64,000 nucleotides of DNA from Avidesulfovibrio sp964369685 (GCA_964369685.1 CAYJFB010000009.1:21019-85018), one strand, 5' to 3'; shown: positions 1-9,749, counted from the stretch's first letter. The notes: a model not told the origin generated them from the letters alone. Numbers and translations are program-made.

Positions 1-1
1 G

Positions 2-1276
2 TTGTTGGAATCGGATTCTCGCGGCATCATTACCGTGAATCACGACGGACACATCGTCCATGCAAACAGTAAAGCCCTTATGCTTTTGGCTTTACCGCCA
101 AAATATGAAGGCTTGGCTTTTGAAGAAGTGATTGGTGAAAAGATTCCGATCAACAGATACTTGAAGTCAGGCAAAGGATTTACGTCGCGGGAGGTACATA
201 TGCGTCGCAGCAGTGTTACGCACTATGCATCTCTTGATCCCATTCAGATCGAAAACAAAGAAATTGTCGGCGGTTTATTTACCATATTTGAAAAAAAAGA
301 AATGATGCGTATGGCTGTGGAAATGACGGGCACGCAACCGCATTTCACGTTTGACGCCATTTTGGGCAAGAGTGAACGCATACAAGAGGCCTTGCGCATG
401 GCACAAAAAGCTGCCGAAAGTGAAGCTTCGGTGTTACTTGTTGGTGAAACAGGTACAGGAAAAGAACTTTTTGCTCAATCTATTCATAATCATGGCGAAC
501 GCCACTCAAGGCCTTTTGTGGCGATCAATTGCGGTGCCATTCCCAAAGAGTTATTGGAAAGTGAATTATTTGGCTATGAGGAAGGGGCGTTCACAGGCGC
601 ACAACGAGGCGGACGCCCGGGGAAGCTTGAGCTTGCGGATGGCGGAACATTGTTTCTTGACGAAATCGGTGACATGCCTTTTGAGATGCAAGTCAAGCTG
701 TTGCGAGTATTGCAGTCCGGTGAAGTGCAACGTGTGGGGAGTTTACAGACAATACAGGTCAGTTTACGGGTGATCGCCGCAACGAACAAACAGCTTGAAG
801 AAGCCATTGGCCGACAAGAATTTCGTGAAGACTTGTATTATCGGATCAGCACATTTCATATAACAATTCCCTCGTTACGCGAGCGAGATGGCGACGTGTT
901 GTTGTTGGCACAATATTTTATTCAACGGCTTGAATCGCGGAGAAACAAAAGCATTGCTCCCTTGCCTCAATCAACAATTGATTTGTTGCAACATTATTCG
1001 TGGCCGGGGAATATTCGGCAACTTGAAAGTGCTGTGGAGCGCGCCGTGCATTTGACGGAAAACAACGTGTTGCTTCCCGAACACTTTGGCCTTGGCATGG
1101 TTTTGCCGCCATTGAATATTGATGACGTGACGTGCATCCGCACCATTCGAGAGATGGAACAACAATTGATTGCTCAAACCTTGCATTACTGTGCAGGCAA
1201 TATCAAAAAAACGGCAGAGCTTCTTGGCATCAGTCGTCCGACGTTATATCGTAAAATAGATGAATATAAATTATGA
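2..1276 (+). CDS. Sigma-54-dependent transcriptional activator with PAS domain (5' end probably cut by window edge)
   Basis: Enhancer-binding regulator that uses ATP to open sigma-54 promoters. Visible domains, counted from the first in-frame TTG: PAS-like sensor at about 1-100; AAA+ domain at about 115-340 with Walker A GETGTGK (148-154), the sigma-54 contact loop GAFTGA (195-200) and Walker B GGTLFLDE (214-221); Fis-type helix-turn-helix in the last 25 residues. There is no phosphoacceptor receiver domain in the visible part, so the PAS domain is the likely input. The reading frame is open to base 2, and the true start is probably outside the window. The target operon is unknown; nrdD follows after 470 bases and appears to be a separate unit. 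Confidence 0.9.
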   Translation: MLESDSRGIITVNHDGHIVHANSKALMLLALPPKYEGLAFEEVIGEKIPINRYLKSGKGFTSREVHMRRSSVTHYASLDPIQIENKEIVGGLFTIFEKKEMMRMAVEMTGTQPHFTFDAILGKSERIQEALRMAQKAAESEASVLLVGETGTGKELFAQSIHNHGERHSRPFVAINCGAIPKELLESELFGYEEGAFTGAQRGGRPGKLELADGGTLFLDEIGDMPFEMQVKLLRVLQSGEVQRVGSLQTIQVSLRVIAATNKQLEEAIGRQEFREDLYYRISTFHITIPSLRERDGDVLLLAQYFIQRLESRRNKSIAPLPQSTIDLLQHYSWPGNIRQLESAVERAVHLTENNVLLPEHFGLGMVLPPLNIDDVTCIRTIREMEQQLIAQTLHYCAGNIKKTAELLGISRPTLYRKIDEYKL

Positions 1277-1746
1277 AACGGCTTTTTTTCCAAGTAAATA
1301 AGTGTGCTTTTGTGAAACATTTATTCACACTCACGCTTTGTTTTTGACACTTTTTGTCCTTATTACTATTACGAACCAATATTGATAAACAAAAAAAATA
1401 AGCTCTGTTTTTCCGTATGATTAGCATAAAATCTTACTATAATCTATTCATTTCTTTCTCTTTTTTAAAGATTGACCACGCTCGTTTTGGGGGGTATCTT
1501 ACATGTTGTCGGCGTCTTTTCTTATGAAAGACCTTGTCTTTTTGTAATGCTACACTATATACATTTAGGTATATTTATTCTCTTTTGCATTTGCCGTTCT
1601 TTTTTATTTTACCTTCATGACACACACTCAAGCAGGTTGTTGTATCCTGCACAATATATACTCCTGAAGAGGCAAGTCAGTCCTCAACGTGAACCTTAGG
1701 GTACGCAGCGTCTTTGTATCGTGTTGTACCGTCTTGGAGAATATGT
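1277..1746. other. AT-rich intergenic region upstream of nrdD
   Basis: About 470 bases without a convincing gene; a 75-codon frame at 1472-1699 has no ribosome site and no recognisable motif. Two ACAC-ATATA-like sequences (about 1552-1567 and 1649-1664) resemble half of the NrdR-box consensus acaCwAtATaTwGtgt. They are 97 bases apart, whereas known NrdR boxes are tightly paired, so I treat them only as weak candidates for control of nrdD. Confidence 0.3.
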
Positions 1747-4071
1747 ATGACAAAATTTATTCGTAAACGCGATTCTCGTCTTGTTGCTTTTGACAAGCAA
1801 AAAATCGCGGAGGCCATTTTCCGTGCCGCAAAAGCGCAAAGCGGTACCAACCGTGATACGGCCATGTTGTTGGCCGAACAAGTGACCGATCGCTTAAAAA
1901 AACTTTATCCTTCGGGCGAACCGACGGTTGAAGAAGTGCAGGATTTGGTTGAAAAAGTCTTGATAAAAGCGGGACATGCCCGTACTGCCAAAGCCTATAT
2001 TTTGTATCGTAATGAACGCACACGAGTGCGTGAAATGAAAACACGATTGATGTCGACGTTCCATGAGTTGTCTTTTAAAGACGCCAGCGAAAATGATCTC
2101 AAACGCGAAAATGCCAACATCAACGGCGATACCGCAATGGGGACGATGTTGAAATACGGCAGTGAAGCCGCCAAACATTTTTATGAAATATTTTTGCTCG
2201 ATCCAAAACACATTCAAGCACATAAAGAAGGCGACATCCATATTCACGACATGGATTTTTTTTCTTTAACCACAACGTGTTGTCAAATCGACATTAAAGA
2301 GCTTTTTGCAGGTGGTTTCAATACGGGGCACGGCTATTTGCGTGAACCAAACAGCATTCAAAGCACCAGTGCTTTGGCTTGTATTGCCATTCAATCCAAT
2401 CAAAATGATCAACACGGCGGACAAAGCATTCCAAATTTTGATTACGGAATGGCTCCCGGTGTGGCCAAAAGCTATTTGAAAAACTTGTTGCATGTGCTCT
2501 CCATGCGTGACGAAGGCACCGAAGAGCAACGCGACAATCTGAAAACCGCACTTGAGGCCTATCGTTCCACACATGACTCTATGCTGGACGAACAAGGTCA
2601 AGCGTTTTGTTGTGCGCTTCTGCAAGCAGAATTACCCGATGTCGATGCCGAACGTGTGATGGAAAAAGCCCTCGCACGAACCGAAAAAGACACCTATCAA
2701 GCGATGGAAGGCCTTGTTCACAATTTGAACACCATGCATAGCCGAGCGGGAGCACAAATCCCTTTCAGTTCGATCAATTATGGTACCGACACCACCCCTG
2801 AAGGTCGTATGGTGATCAGAAACGTGTTGTTGGCGACTGAAGCAGGGCTCGGCAACGGGGAAACACCGATTTTTCCGATTCATATTTTTAAAGTGAAAGA
2901 AGGCATCAGCTATAATCCCGGCGATCCCAATCACGATTTGTTTCAGTTGGCTTGTCGAGTTTCTGCGAAACGCCTGTTTCCCAATTTTTCATTTTTGGAT
3001 GCACCGTTTAATGCGGCATATTATAAAGACGGTCGCCCTGAAACAGAGATTGCCTATATGGGATGCCGTACGCGTGTTGTCGGCAACGTGCACGATCCCG
3101 AACGTGAAATTGTCAACGGGCGAGGGAATTTAAGTTTTACTTCGATCAATTTACCGCGCTTAGGGTTATTGCACCGCGGTGATCCAGACGGTTTTTTTGC
3201 GGCTTTTGATGAACGTATTTCATTGGTTTTTAACCAACTTCGAGAACGACTTGAAATTCAAAGTGCCAAAAAATGCAAAAATTATCCGTTTCTTATGGGG
3301 CAAGGCATCTGGCTTGATTCCAAGCATCTGGGGCCTGAAGACGAAGTTCGTGATGTGCTTAAACACGGCACATTAACGATAGGTTTTATTGGGTTGGCAG
3401 AATGCCTCAAAGCCTTGACGGGTAAACATCACGGAGAATCTCCCGAAGCACAAGCCTTGGGTCTCAGCATTATTGAGCATTTACGCCAACGCGCCAATGA
3501 AGAAACACAAAAAACAAAACTGAATTATTCTGTGATCGCGACACCTGCAGAAGGGCTTTCCGGACGTTTTGTACAAATGGATAAAAAACTTTTTGGCGAA
3601 ATAACAGATATCACAGACCGTGATTACTACACCAATTCGTTTCATATCCCCGTGCATTTTCCCGTCAATGCACACACCAAAATCTTTTTGGAGGCGCCAT
3701 ACCATGCGCTGACCAACGGCGGACATATTACCTATGTGGAAGTGGACGGTGATCCGACAAACAATCTGGAAGCCTTTGAATCAATCATCAGACATATGAA
3801 AGAACAAGGCGTGGGCTATGGATCAATCAATCATCCCGTAGATCGCGATCCGATTTGTGGCTATACAGGCATCATCAGCGAAGTGTGTCCACGGTGCGGA
3901 CGCCTTGAATACCAACCGACGCCCAAAGACGGCCGTGGAAAAGAAATTGGTTTTGAACGCATTCGACGTATCACAGGCTACCTTGTAGGCACGCTTGATC
4001 GCTTTAATAACGCCAAACGACAAGAGGAAAGCCAACGCATCAAACACTGCCGTATGAATAATAACTGGTAA
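1747..4071 (+). CDS. nrdD: Anaerobic (class III) ribonucleoside-triphosphate reductase
   Basis: Makes deoxyribonucleotides under anaerobic conditions with a glycyl radical. About 774 residues. An N-terminal ATP-cone (about 3-95, starting KFIRKRDSRLV) gives allosteric control. The C-terminal glycyl-radical loop reads RITGYL, with the radical Gly at about 744. A zinc-type cluster just before it shows three cysteines (ICGY and CPRCGR). The ATG at 1747 is chosen over the one at 1714 because GGAGA lies six bases upstream and the ATP-cone then begins at the normal place. The activating radical-SAM enzyme NrdG is not adjacent, unlike in many genomes. A strong GC hairpin follows the stop. Confidence 0.96.
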   Translation: MTKFIRKRDSRLVAFDKQKIAEAIFRAAKAQSGTNRDTAMLLAEQVTDRLKKLYPSGEPTVEEVQDLVEKVLIKAGHARTAKAYILYRNERTRVREMKTRLMSTFHELSFKDASENDLKRENANINGDTAMGTMLKYGSEAAKHFYEIFLLDPKHIQAHKEGDIHIHDMDFFSLTTTCCQIDIKELFAGGFNTGHGYLREPNSIQSTSALACIAIQSNQNDQHGGQSIPNFDYGMAPGVAKSYLKNLLHVLSMRDEGTEEQRDNLKTALEAYRSTHDSMLDEQGQAFCCALLQAELPDVDAERVMEKALARTEKDTYQAMEGLVHNLNTMHSRAGAQIPFSSINYGTDTTPEGRMVIRNVLLATEAGLGNGETPIFPIHIFKVKEGISYNPGDPNHDLFQLACRVSAKRLFPNFSFLDAPFNAAYYKDGRPETEIAYMGCRTRVVGNVHDPEREIVNGRGNLSFTSINLPRLGLLHRGDPDGFFAAFDERISLVFNQLRERLEIQSAKKCKNYPFLMGQGIWLDSKHLGPEDEVRDVLKHGTLTIGFIGLAECLKALTGKHHGESPEAQALGLSIIEHLRQRANEETQKTKLNYSVIATPAEGLSGRFVQMDKKLFGEITDITDRDYYTNSFHIPVHFPVNAHTKIFLEAPYHALTNGGHITYVEVDGDPTNNLEAFESIIRHMKEQGVGYGSINHPVDRDPICGYTGIISEVCPRCGRLEYQPTPKDGRGKEIGFERIRRITGYLVGTLDRFNNAKRQEESQRIKHCRMNNNW

Positions 4072-4095
4072 TTTTTATTGAATTCTTTCTTAAGA

Positions 4096-4130
4096 AAGGG
4101 GGCTGGGGAAATGATTCCCCCAGCCCCCTT
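4096..4130. terminator. GC-rich hairpin after nrdD
   Basis: Stem AAGGGGGCTGGGG paired with CCCCAGCCCCCTT around a short loop, 25 bases after the nrdD stop. It has no long T tract, so it is a probable rather than textbook terminator. Similar G-run/C-run hairpins end several other units in this window (8736, 18833, 38055, 46258). Confidence 0.7.
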
Positions 4131-4181
4131 GATTTTGCAACAAATAAAAAAGTTCGTGTTATTACCATCATCGGTACACTG

Positions 4182-4224
4182 AGAGCGTGTTCACATAAAA
4201 TGATTTTTTGCATTCTATCCGTGA
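4182..4224 (+). repeat. Partial copy A of the dispersed AGAGCGTGTTCACATAAA element
   Basis: Begins AGAGCGTGTTCACATAAAAT and continues with a T-rich stretch resembling the left end of the full element at 12544-12692. No matching right end is visible, so this is a solo end or a decayed copy. It lies in the 450-base AT-rich gap between nrdD and the tct operon. Confidence 0.7.
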
Positions 4225-4522
4225 CAAATTATAGAAATATGTATACATTAGAACAAGTTTATATTGGCTTTTCCTTTCCCACTCTTTTTTTACCCTCCAT
4301 TGACAAAATCATTAGATTTAGATAGATTTAAAACAATATATCTACATCTGTTTTTTTTAAAAATATATTATTCTTTAGTAACTTTATTTATCTTAATTCA
4401 GAAAAAAGTCACTGAGAATAAAATATTTGCAAAAAAATGTGATCCACAGAAGAATCAAGAATCTATTTTTTACAATAAGCAAACACACATTACTTTAATG
4501 ATTGATTTTCATAAGGAGCATT

Positions 4523-5035
4523 ATGAAACATCTTATTCAAGAATGCGGTTTTACGGCTTTTTTATTGTTGGGTGGAGCTTTTCTTTATCGTGAAACGTTC
4601 TTTTTGCCGCCCCCACGCTTTGAACCTATGGGACCTGCTTTTTTCCCTCAATTTTTACTTATTGGTATCATGATTCTGTGCTTTTGGAATCTCGCATTAC
4701 GCATCGCTCAAATATACCGCTCTCAAAAAGAAAGCACACAAGCAACACAAACTGTAACAACAACATCTCCTCTTACAGAACAACAGTCGAACAATGTAAC
4801 TTTATTTTTCTGGAGAGTGCCTGCCGTTGCAGGACTTTTTACATTGTATGTGTCTATTATTGCATTTACAGACATACCGTATTTGATTCTTTCTTTGATT
4901 TTTAGTGTGTTTTTGAGTTTTCTGCTCAGTGGCTGGAACAAACGTGCACTTGTGGTGATCACATTAAGCAGTCTTGGTTTGATTGCTTTTATTTACGTGA
5001 TTTTCGGTCTTCTTTTGCAAAGCTTCTTTCCTTAA
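4523..5035 (+). CDS. Tripartite tricarboxylate transporter, small membrane subunit (TctB family)
   Basis: Small integral membrane subunit of a TTT uptake system for carboxylates. 170 residues with four hydrophobic segments: one near residues 10-25, one near 40-60, and two in the C-terminal half, separated by a polar Gln/Thr-rich loop. The ATG at 4523 has AAGGAG five bases upstream; an earlier in-frame ATG at 4502 has no such site. It is followed after 82 bases by the large subunit and then by two binding proteins, the usual partners. TctB proteins are poorly conserved, so the call leans on size, topology and position. Confidence 0.85.
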   Translation: MKHLIQECGFTAFLLLGGAFLYRETFFLPPPRFEPMGPAFFPQFLLIGIMILCFWNLALRIAQIYRSQKESTQATQTVTTTSPLTEQQSNNVTLFFWRVPAVAGLFTLYVSIIAFTDIPYLILSLIFSVFLSFLLSGWNKRALVVITLSSLGLIAFIYVIFGLLLQSFFP

Positions 5036-5117
5036 AAAGCTCAAATGGTTCGTATGAAAGACGGCACGCGATATACACGCTGACTTAACAGGGCACTGAC
5101 AAGAGGAGAAGATTGTC

Positions 5118-6614
5118 ATGGAATTGTTACACGCCTTGGGCGACGGTTTAGGTTTGTTGTTGCAATTTGATGTATTGCTTTTGATTCTTATTGGGACGGC
5201 CGTAGGCATTTGTGTGGGAGCGATCCCCGGGCTTTCGGCAACCATGGCCATTGCCATGGCTGTACCGATTACGTATTCTTTAGGTGCAATGCAGGGTTTA
5301 GCGCTTTTAATCGCCGTGTATGTGGGTGGATTAACCGGTGGATTGGTCTCGGCCATTTTGCTCAACATCCCGGGAACACCTTCAAGTATTGCCACAACGT
5401 TTGACGGCTATCCCATGGCTGCCAAAGGGGAACCGGGAAAAGCATTGGGTTATGCGATTGTGGCTTCTTTTTTGGGCGGTGGATTCAGTTATCTTTGTTT
5501 GCTTTTTATTGCACCAAATCTCGCGGCTTTAGCGTTGGGACTGTCGTCTTTTGAAATTTTTACCATTATCATCTGCGCTTTGGTGATGATTGCCGATACA
5601 AGCCAAACAACACTTTCAAAAGCCATTGCTTCAGGTTTAATCGGCATGTTTATTGGTTGTGTCGGCCCTGATCCAATTATGGGTACACCGCGCTTTGCGT
5701 TTGGTATGCCCGCTTTAGGTGGTGGATTTGTTGAAATCACTGTGCTGATTGCGCTTTTTGCCGTTCCTCAAGTGCTCAATTCGGCAAGAGAAAAAGACAC
5801 CCCCATCCCCCCTTTTCAGCTTACATATAAACACATTTTACCAAAAATTTCTGAATTAAAAGCCTCACTGGTCAATCTCGTGCGTTCATCATTTCTTGGA
5901 ACATTGATTGGCATTGTCCCCGGTGTCGGAGCCAATACGGCGTCGTTGTTGGCATACAATCAAGCAAAATTGGCTTCAAAACACCCTGAACGCTTTGGGC
6001 AAGGAGAAAAAGAAGGTATCATCGCCTCCGAAGCCTCAAACAATGCCGTAACAGGCGGCGCAATGGTGCCGTTATTGACACTCGGACTACCGGGTTGCCC
6101 TGCGGCGGCACTCTTGCTCAGTGGCTTGATTATCAATGATCTGCAACCTGGGCCGCAGCTTTTTACAAACAATCCCGATATCACGTATGGTTTTATTTTT
6201 GCCTTCATGTTGGCAAATCTTTTTGTCTTTTGTTTAATGTTGATCCTTATCAAACCGTTTGCCATGGCCTTACGCATTCCAAAATATCTGTTATTGCCGC
6301 CCATTTTGATCATTTGTACCATGGGAGCCTATATTACAAACAGCAGAGAGTTTGATTTGTGGGTTTTGCTTGGTTTTGGTTTGTTTGGCTATTTCGCAGA
6401 AAAAAACGGCTATGCTTTGGCGCCGATGGTGCTTGGTTTAATTTTGGCTCCCATTGCCGAAATGCATTTGCGACGCGGACTGACAGCCAGTAAAGGCAGT
6501 TTTATGCCCTTACTGGAACGTCCTGTTGCGCTATTATTTATTTGTATTGCCATACTGATGGTTTCTGCTCCATTTATACGACGATGGTACAAAAAAAGAA
6601 AACTCATGTCATAG
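5118..6614 (+). CDS. Tripartite tricarboxylate transporter, large membrane subunit (TctA family)
   Basis: Main permease of the TTT system, with about 12 membrane segments over 498 residues. Hallmarks are the early GAIPGLSATMA motif (about residue 33), NIPGTPSS (about 90) and, in the second half, GIVPGVGANTASLLAY and LGLPGCPAAALLL. These Pro/Gly-rich signatures occur twice because the fold is an inverted duplication. The ATG is preceded by GAGGAGA. The substrate cannot be read from the sequence; known TTT substrates include citrate, other di- and tricarboxylates and aromatic acids. No two-component regulator sits next to the operon. Confidence 0.95.
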   Translation: MELLHALGDGLGLLLQFDVLLLILIGTAVGICVGAIPGLSATMAIAMAVPITYSLGAMQGLALLIAVYVGGLTGGLVSAILLNIPGTPSSIATTFDGYPMAAKGEPGKALGYAIVASFLGGGFSYLCLLFIAPNLAALALGLSSFEIFTIIICALVMIADTSQTTLSKAIASGLIGMFIGCVGPDPIMGTPRFAFGMPALGGGFVEITVLIALFAVPQVLNSAREKDTPIPPFQLTYKHILPKISELKASLVNLVRSSFLGTLIGIVPGVGANTASLLAYNQAKLASKHPERFGQGEKEGIIASEASNNAVTGGAMVPLLTLGLPGCPAAALLLSGLIINDLQPGPQLFTNNPDITYGFIFAFMLANLFVFCLMLILIKPFAMALRIPKYLLLPPILIICTMGAYITNSREFDLWVLLGFGLFGYFAEKNGYALAPMVLGLILAPIAEMHLRRGLTASKGSFMPLLERPVALLFICIAILMVSAPFIRRWYKKRKLMS

Positions 6615-6696
6615 GCTCATCACGCATAAAAACGTGTTGTTATTGATACAATAAATGTTTTCTTTATTATACACTGTCATAGCCAAGGAGTTTACG

Positions 6697-7668
6697 ATGA
6701 GTTGGAGTTCATTTGTTTGTAAAACGGTATTGTTTTGTGCTTGTATGATGAGTATACCCCAAGCGTTTGCCTTTGCAGAAGAAAAATATCCTGTCAAACC
6801 CATTAAGGTTATTGTTCCTTATGGTGCAGGCGGTTCTTCAGACATGGCTGCACGACTTATTATGCAGGCAGCAGAAAAATATGTCGGTGAACGTATTGCC
6901 ATTGTGAACATTACCGGAGGTGGCAGCAGTATCGGCAGCATGGAAGCATTTAATGCAAAGCCTGACGGTTACACGTTACTTTGGCAACAAAAAAGTTTGG
7001 TAACAACAAATGTTACAGGCGTCATGAATGCAAAATGGTCTGACTTTACACCTATAGCCAATGCAGCACTCTTTGAAGAAGTGCTTCACGTTCATAAAGA
7101 AAATAAAGAATTACAAACTTTTGAAGCCATTGCAAAAAAAAGTAAAGACGCACCTGAAACGTTAAAGTTTCCTGTTCAATTGGGTGCAGGTACACATTTT
7201 GGTGCACTTGCCGTTGAACGTGCCGCAGGCGGTAAATTTCATATTATTGCAGGTGGAGGCGATACCGATCGTTTAAATGAGCAACTTGGCCGCCGTGTTG
7301 ATTTAGTTTTACAATCGATTCCTGCCGCATTGCCACATATTCAAGCAGGCACTCTTGTTCCCATTGCCGTAGGCGGAGCAGAACGCGATCCCAGTTTGCC
7401 CAATGTTCCGACATTTAAAGAGTTGGGATATGACGTAATGACCACATTCCATTTGGGATTGTATGCTCCAAAAGGCGTACCTGCTGAGGTTGTCACACTT
7501 TGGGAAAACGCTTTGAAAAATGTCATGACCGATCCTGCCATTGTCGCAGAATTGGCAAAACAATCGTTATATCCTGCCTATATGCCACAATCAGTTTTTG
7601 TTGAACATTTAGCGAAGCTTGAAAAAGATTTGTACGATTTGGCAAAACGTGGTGATTTATTGCCATAG
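6697..7668 (+). CDS. TTT solute-binding protein, first tandem copy (TctC/Bug family)
   Basis: Periplasmic receptor that binds the carboxylate and hands it to TctA/TctB. 323 residues with a signal peptide ending near AFAFAEE (about residue 26). The mature part opens YPVKPIKVIVPYGAGGSSDM, the first ligand-binding loop of Bug proteins, followed by NITGGGSS and the NAKPDGYTLL motif. The start at 6697 has AAGGAG six bases upstream and matches the start of the second copy. Almost the entire sequence is shared with the following gene. Confidence 0.95.
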   Translation: MSWSSFVCKTVLFCACMMSIPQAFAFAEEKYPVKPIKVIVPYGAGGSSDMAARLIMQAAEKYVGERIAIVNITGGGSSIGSMEAFNAKPDGYTLLWQQKSLVTTNVTGVMNAKWSDFTPIANAALFEEVLHVHKENKELQTFEAIAKKSKDAPETLKFPVQLGAGTHFGALAVERAAGGKFHIIAGGGDTDRLNEQLGRRVDLVLQSIPAALPHIQAGTLVPIAVGGAERDPSLPNVPTFKELGYDVMTTFHLGLYAPKGVPAEVVTLWENALKNVMTDPAIVAELAKQSLYPAYMPQSVFVEHLAKLEKDLYDLAKRGDLLP

Positions 7669-7747
7669 AATGATATTGTTGTCGCTTTGGTGCTGTCACC
7701 AAGGCGGTATTGGTCATATTATCATGTAAGTTTGTAAGGAGTGGATG

Positions 7748-8719
7748 ATGGGTTGGAGTTCATTGATTTGTAAAAGTGTATTGTTTTGTGCGTGTATGTT
7801 GAGCATTCCGCAAGCGTTTGCCTTTGCAGAAGACAAGTATCCTGTAAAACCAATCAAGGTTATTGTTCCTTATGGTGCCGGTGGTTCTTCAGACATGTCT
7901 GCACGACTTGTTTTACAAGCCGCAGAAAAATATATTGGTGAACGTATTGCCATTGTGAATATTGCAGGCGGCGGAAGTACCATTGGCAGTATGGAAGTGC
8001 TTAATGCAAAACCGGACGGATATACTTTATTGTGGCAAATAAAAAGTTTAATTACTTCAAATGTAACGGGTCTGATGAATGCAAAATGGTCTGATTTTAC
8101 ACCTGTTGCCAACGCGGCACTGTTTGAGCAAGTGCTTACAGTGCATAAGGAAGACACAGACTTACAAACGTTTGAAGCCATTGCGGCAAAGAGCAAAGCA
8201 GAACCCGAAACGATCACATTCCCTGTGAACCTTGGCACAGGCACACATTTTGGCGCGCTTGCCGTAGAACGTGCCGCGGGCGGTAAATTCCATATTCTGG
8301 CAGGTGGCGGAGACGCCACAAATCTCAATGAACAACTTGGTCGCCGTGCTAATTTGGCATTGGTTTCCATTCCTGTTGCCTTGCCGCACATTCAGGCAGG
8401 AACCCTTATACCCATCGCTGTTGGAGGGATCAATCGAGATCCAAGTCTACCCAAGGTACCGACTTTTAAAGAATTGGGATACGATGTGACAACGACGTTT
8501 CACTTAGGCATATATGGTCCGAAAGACTTGCCTGCCGAAGTGGTCAGTCTTTGGGAAAGTGCATTGAAAAAAGTGATGGAAGATCCGAGTGTGGTGGCTG
8601 AACTGGCCAAACAATCGTTGTATCCTGCATACATGTCACAAACAGTTTTTACAGAGCATTTGGGTTCACTTGAAAAAGATTTGTATGACTTAGCTCAACG
8701 CGGCAATTTATTGCCATAG
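7748..8719 (+). CDS. TTT solute-binding protein, second tandem copy (TctC/Bug family)
   Basis: Paralogue of the preceding gene, also 323 residues, with the same signal peptide, VPYGAGGSSDM loop, NAKPDGYTLL motif and C-terminal end (DLAQRGNLLP against DLAKRGDLLP). Two ATG codons lie in tandem; the second, at 7748, gives the same six-base spacing to AAGGAG as in the first copy. Differences cluster in the middle (for example QQKSLVTTNV against QIKSLITSNV), so the two could bind different ligands. A recent tandem duplication serving one TctAB pair is the simplest reading. Confidence 0.95.
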   Translation: MGWSSLICKSVLFCACMLSIPQAFAFAEDKYPVKPIKVIVPYGAGGSSDMSARLVLQAAEKYIGERIAIVNIAGGGSTIGSMEVLNAKPDGYTLLWQIKSLITSNVTGLMNAKWSDFTPVANAALFEQVLTVHKEDTDLQTFEAIAAKSKAEPETITFPVNLGTGTHFGALAVERAAGGKFHILAGGGDATNLNEQLGRRANLALVSIPVALPHIQAGTLIPIAVGGINRDPSLPKVPTFKELGYDVTTTFHLGIYGPKDLPAEVVSLWESALKKVMEDPSVVAELAKQSLYPAYMSQTVFTEHLGSLEKDLYDLAQRGNLLP

Positions 8720-8735
8720 TTTCTTGTACTTTTTC

Positions 8736-8758
8736 TTGGGGGGGATAATCCCCCCCAA
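8736..8758. terminator. G-run/C-run terminator hairpin after the tct operon
   Basis: TTGGGGGGG pairs perfectly with CCCCCCCAA around ATAAT, 17 bases after the second tctC stop. It is the probable 3' end of the transporter transcript. Confidence 0.75.
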
Positions 8759-8771
8759 ACCCCCTTGATTC

Positions 8772-8834
8772 CGCGGTGTTATCCGGCTGGTTACTCATGG
8801 CTTCGCTCTGAGCAACCAGCCGAATAACACCGCG
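8772..8834. repeat. Long 21-bp inverted repeat between tctC and the TPR gene
   Basis: CGCGGTGTTATCCGGCTGGTT is matched by AACCAGCCGAATAACACCGCG with a single mismatch, around a loop containing GGCTTCGCTC. It lies between convergent genes, directly after a terminator. It could be a bidirectional terminator without T tracts, a protein-binding site or a REP-like element. Confidence 0.8.
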
Positions 8835-8954
8835 TTTCAAGTTGCTCTGAAAGTTTTTTCATCCAAAAATAAAAAAACGATCATTGAATACGCTTGGGAA
8901 AAATCAAAAAAGCCTTGCGATACCCCTTCTTACCGTGCCGAGGCAGTCTTTCAA

Positions 8955-9749
8955 TCATAGAATGGCTTCTTCACAGAGAGCCAAATTCGCACGACATGTT
9001 TGTGCATCGGGACTGGCTTCCAAACCAAGCGTTATATAACTTTCAAGAGCGTCACGAAGTGTTTCGGCCGCTTCGGCCCAACGCCCTGCAGAAGCAAAAG
9101 CAATACCCAAATTACTCAACGCAAAAGCTGTTTCCGAGTGGTCACCCAATAACGCTTGGCGAAGTTCCACTGATTTTTTATGATACAGGATCGCCTCATC
9201 AAGATTTCCTCGTTCTTCATAAATACGTCCAAGATTATTGAAACATGTCGCCATATCAAGATTGTTTGTTTTTGTATTTTCAAGTATTATAAGTGCTTGA
9301 CGAATATGATCTTCCGCACTGTCAAAATCACGCAATGCATACAAAGCCGAAGATAAACGAATGCGTGCCCCAACAACCTCGATACCGTTTTCACCGTCTC
9401 GTTCAATAAGACTCGCCAACGCTTCCTGCCCCAGACCAACACTTTCTTGAATCTGCCCGTTTAAAAGACAAAGTCGTGCGGTGTTTTGCAAGACGCCAAG
9501 CGTTGCAGGGTGCGTTTTTCCGGCAACATCGCGCAACACAGAAAGAGCGTCCTGCATGGCAGTAAGACCTTGTTCCGGTTGTCCTTGCAAAGCCAAAGCG
9601 CGACCCAAACCTTCAAGAGCCAAACCGCGCCCCAGTGGAGGGGCTTCCAAAATTAAATGACGAAACAACGTTTCGGCGTGTTCTAACTCTCCTGAACGCA
9701 AAGCAGCTGAGGCTGTATCAAGTTGTTGTTTGAGTGTTTGAGCATCCAT
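8955..9749 (-). CDS. Tetratricopeptide-repeat protein, kinesin-light-chain-like
   Basis: 264 residues made almost entirely of TPR helices, including 42-residue-type repeats (for example ATCFNNLGRIYEERGNLDEAI and AFALSNLGIAFASAGRWAEAA with about one repeat spacing). There is no signal peptide, membrane segment or catalytic domain, so a cytoplasmic scaffolding or protein-binding role is likely; the partner is unknown. AAGGA lies upstream of the ATG at 9749. It is a single-gene unit divergent from topB, with a 566-base gap between them. Confidence 0.8.
   Translation of the reverse strand: MDAQTLKQQLDTASAALRSGELEHAETLFRHLILEAPPLGRGLALEGLGRALALQGQPEQGLTAMQDALSVLRDVAGKTHPATLGVLQNTARLCLLNGQIQESVGLGQEALASLIERDGENGIEVVGARIRLSSALYALRDFDSAEDHIRQALIILENTKTNNLDMATCFNNLGRIYEERGNLDEAILYHKKSVELRQALLGDHSETAFALSNLGIAFASAGRWAEAAETLRDALESYITLGLEASPDAQTCRANLALCEEAIL

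Noticed and set aside
1552..1664. Pair of NrdR boxes upstream of nrdD
   Set aside because: Each site matches only part of the consensus and they are 97 bases apart, not the short spacing expected; kept only as a weak note.
4264..4593. 109-codon frame before tctB
   Set aside because: AT-rich Phe/Lys/Ile translation with no ribosome site, overlapping the real tctB start.
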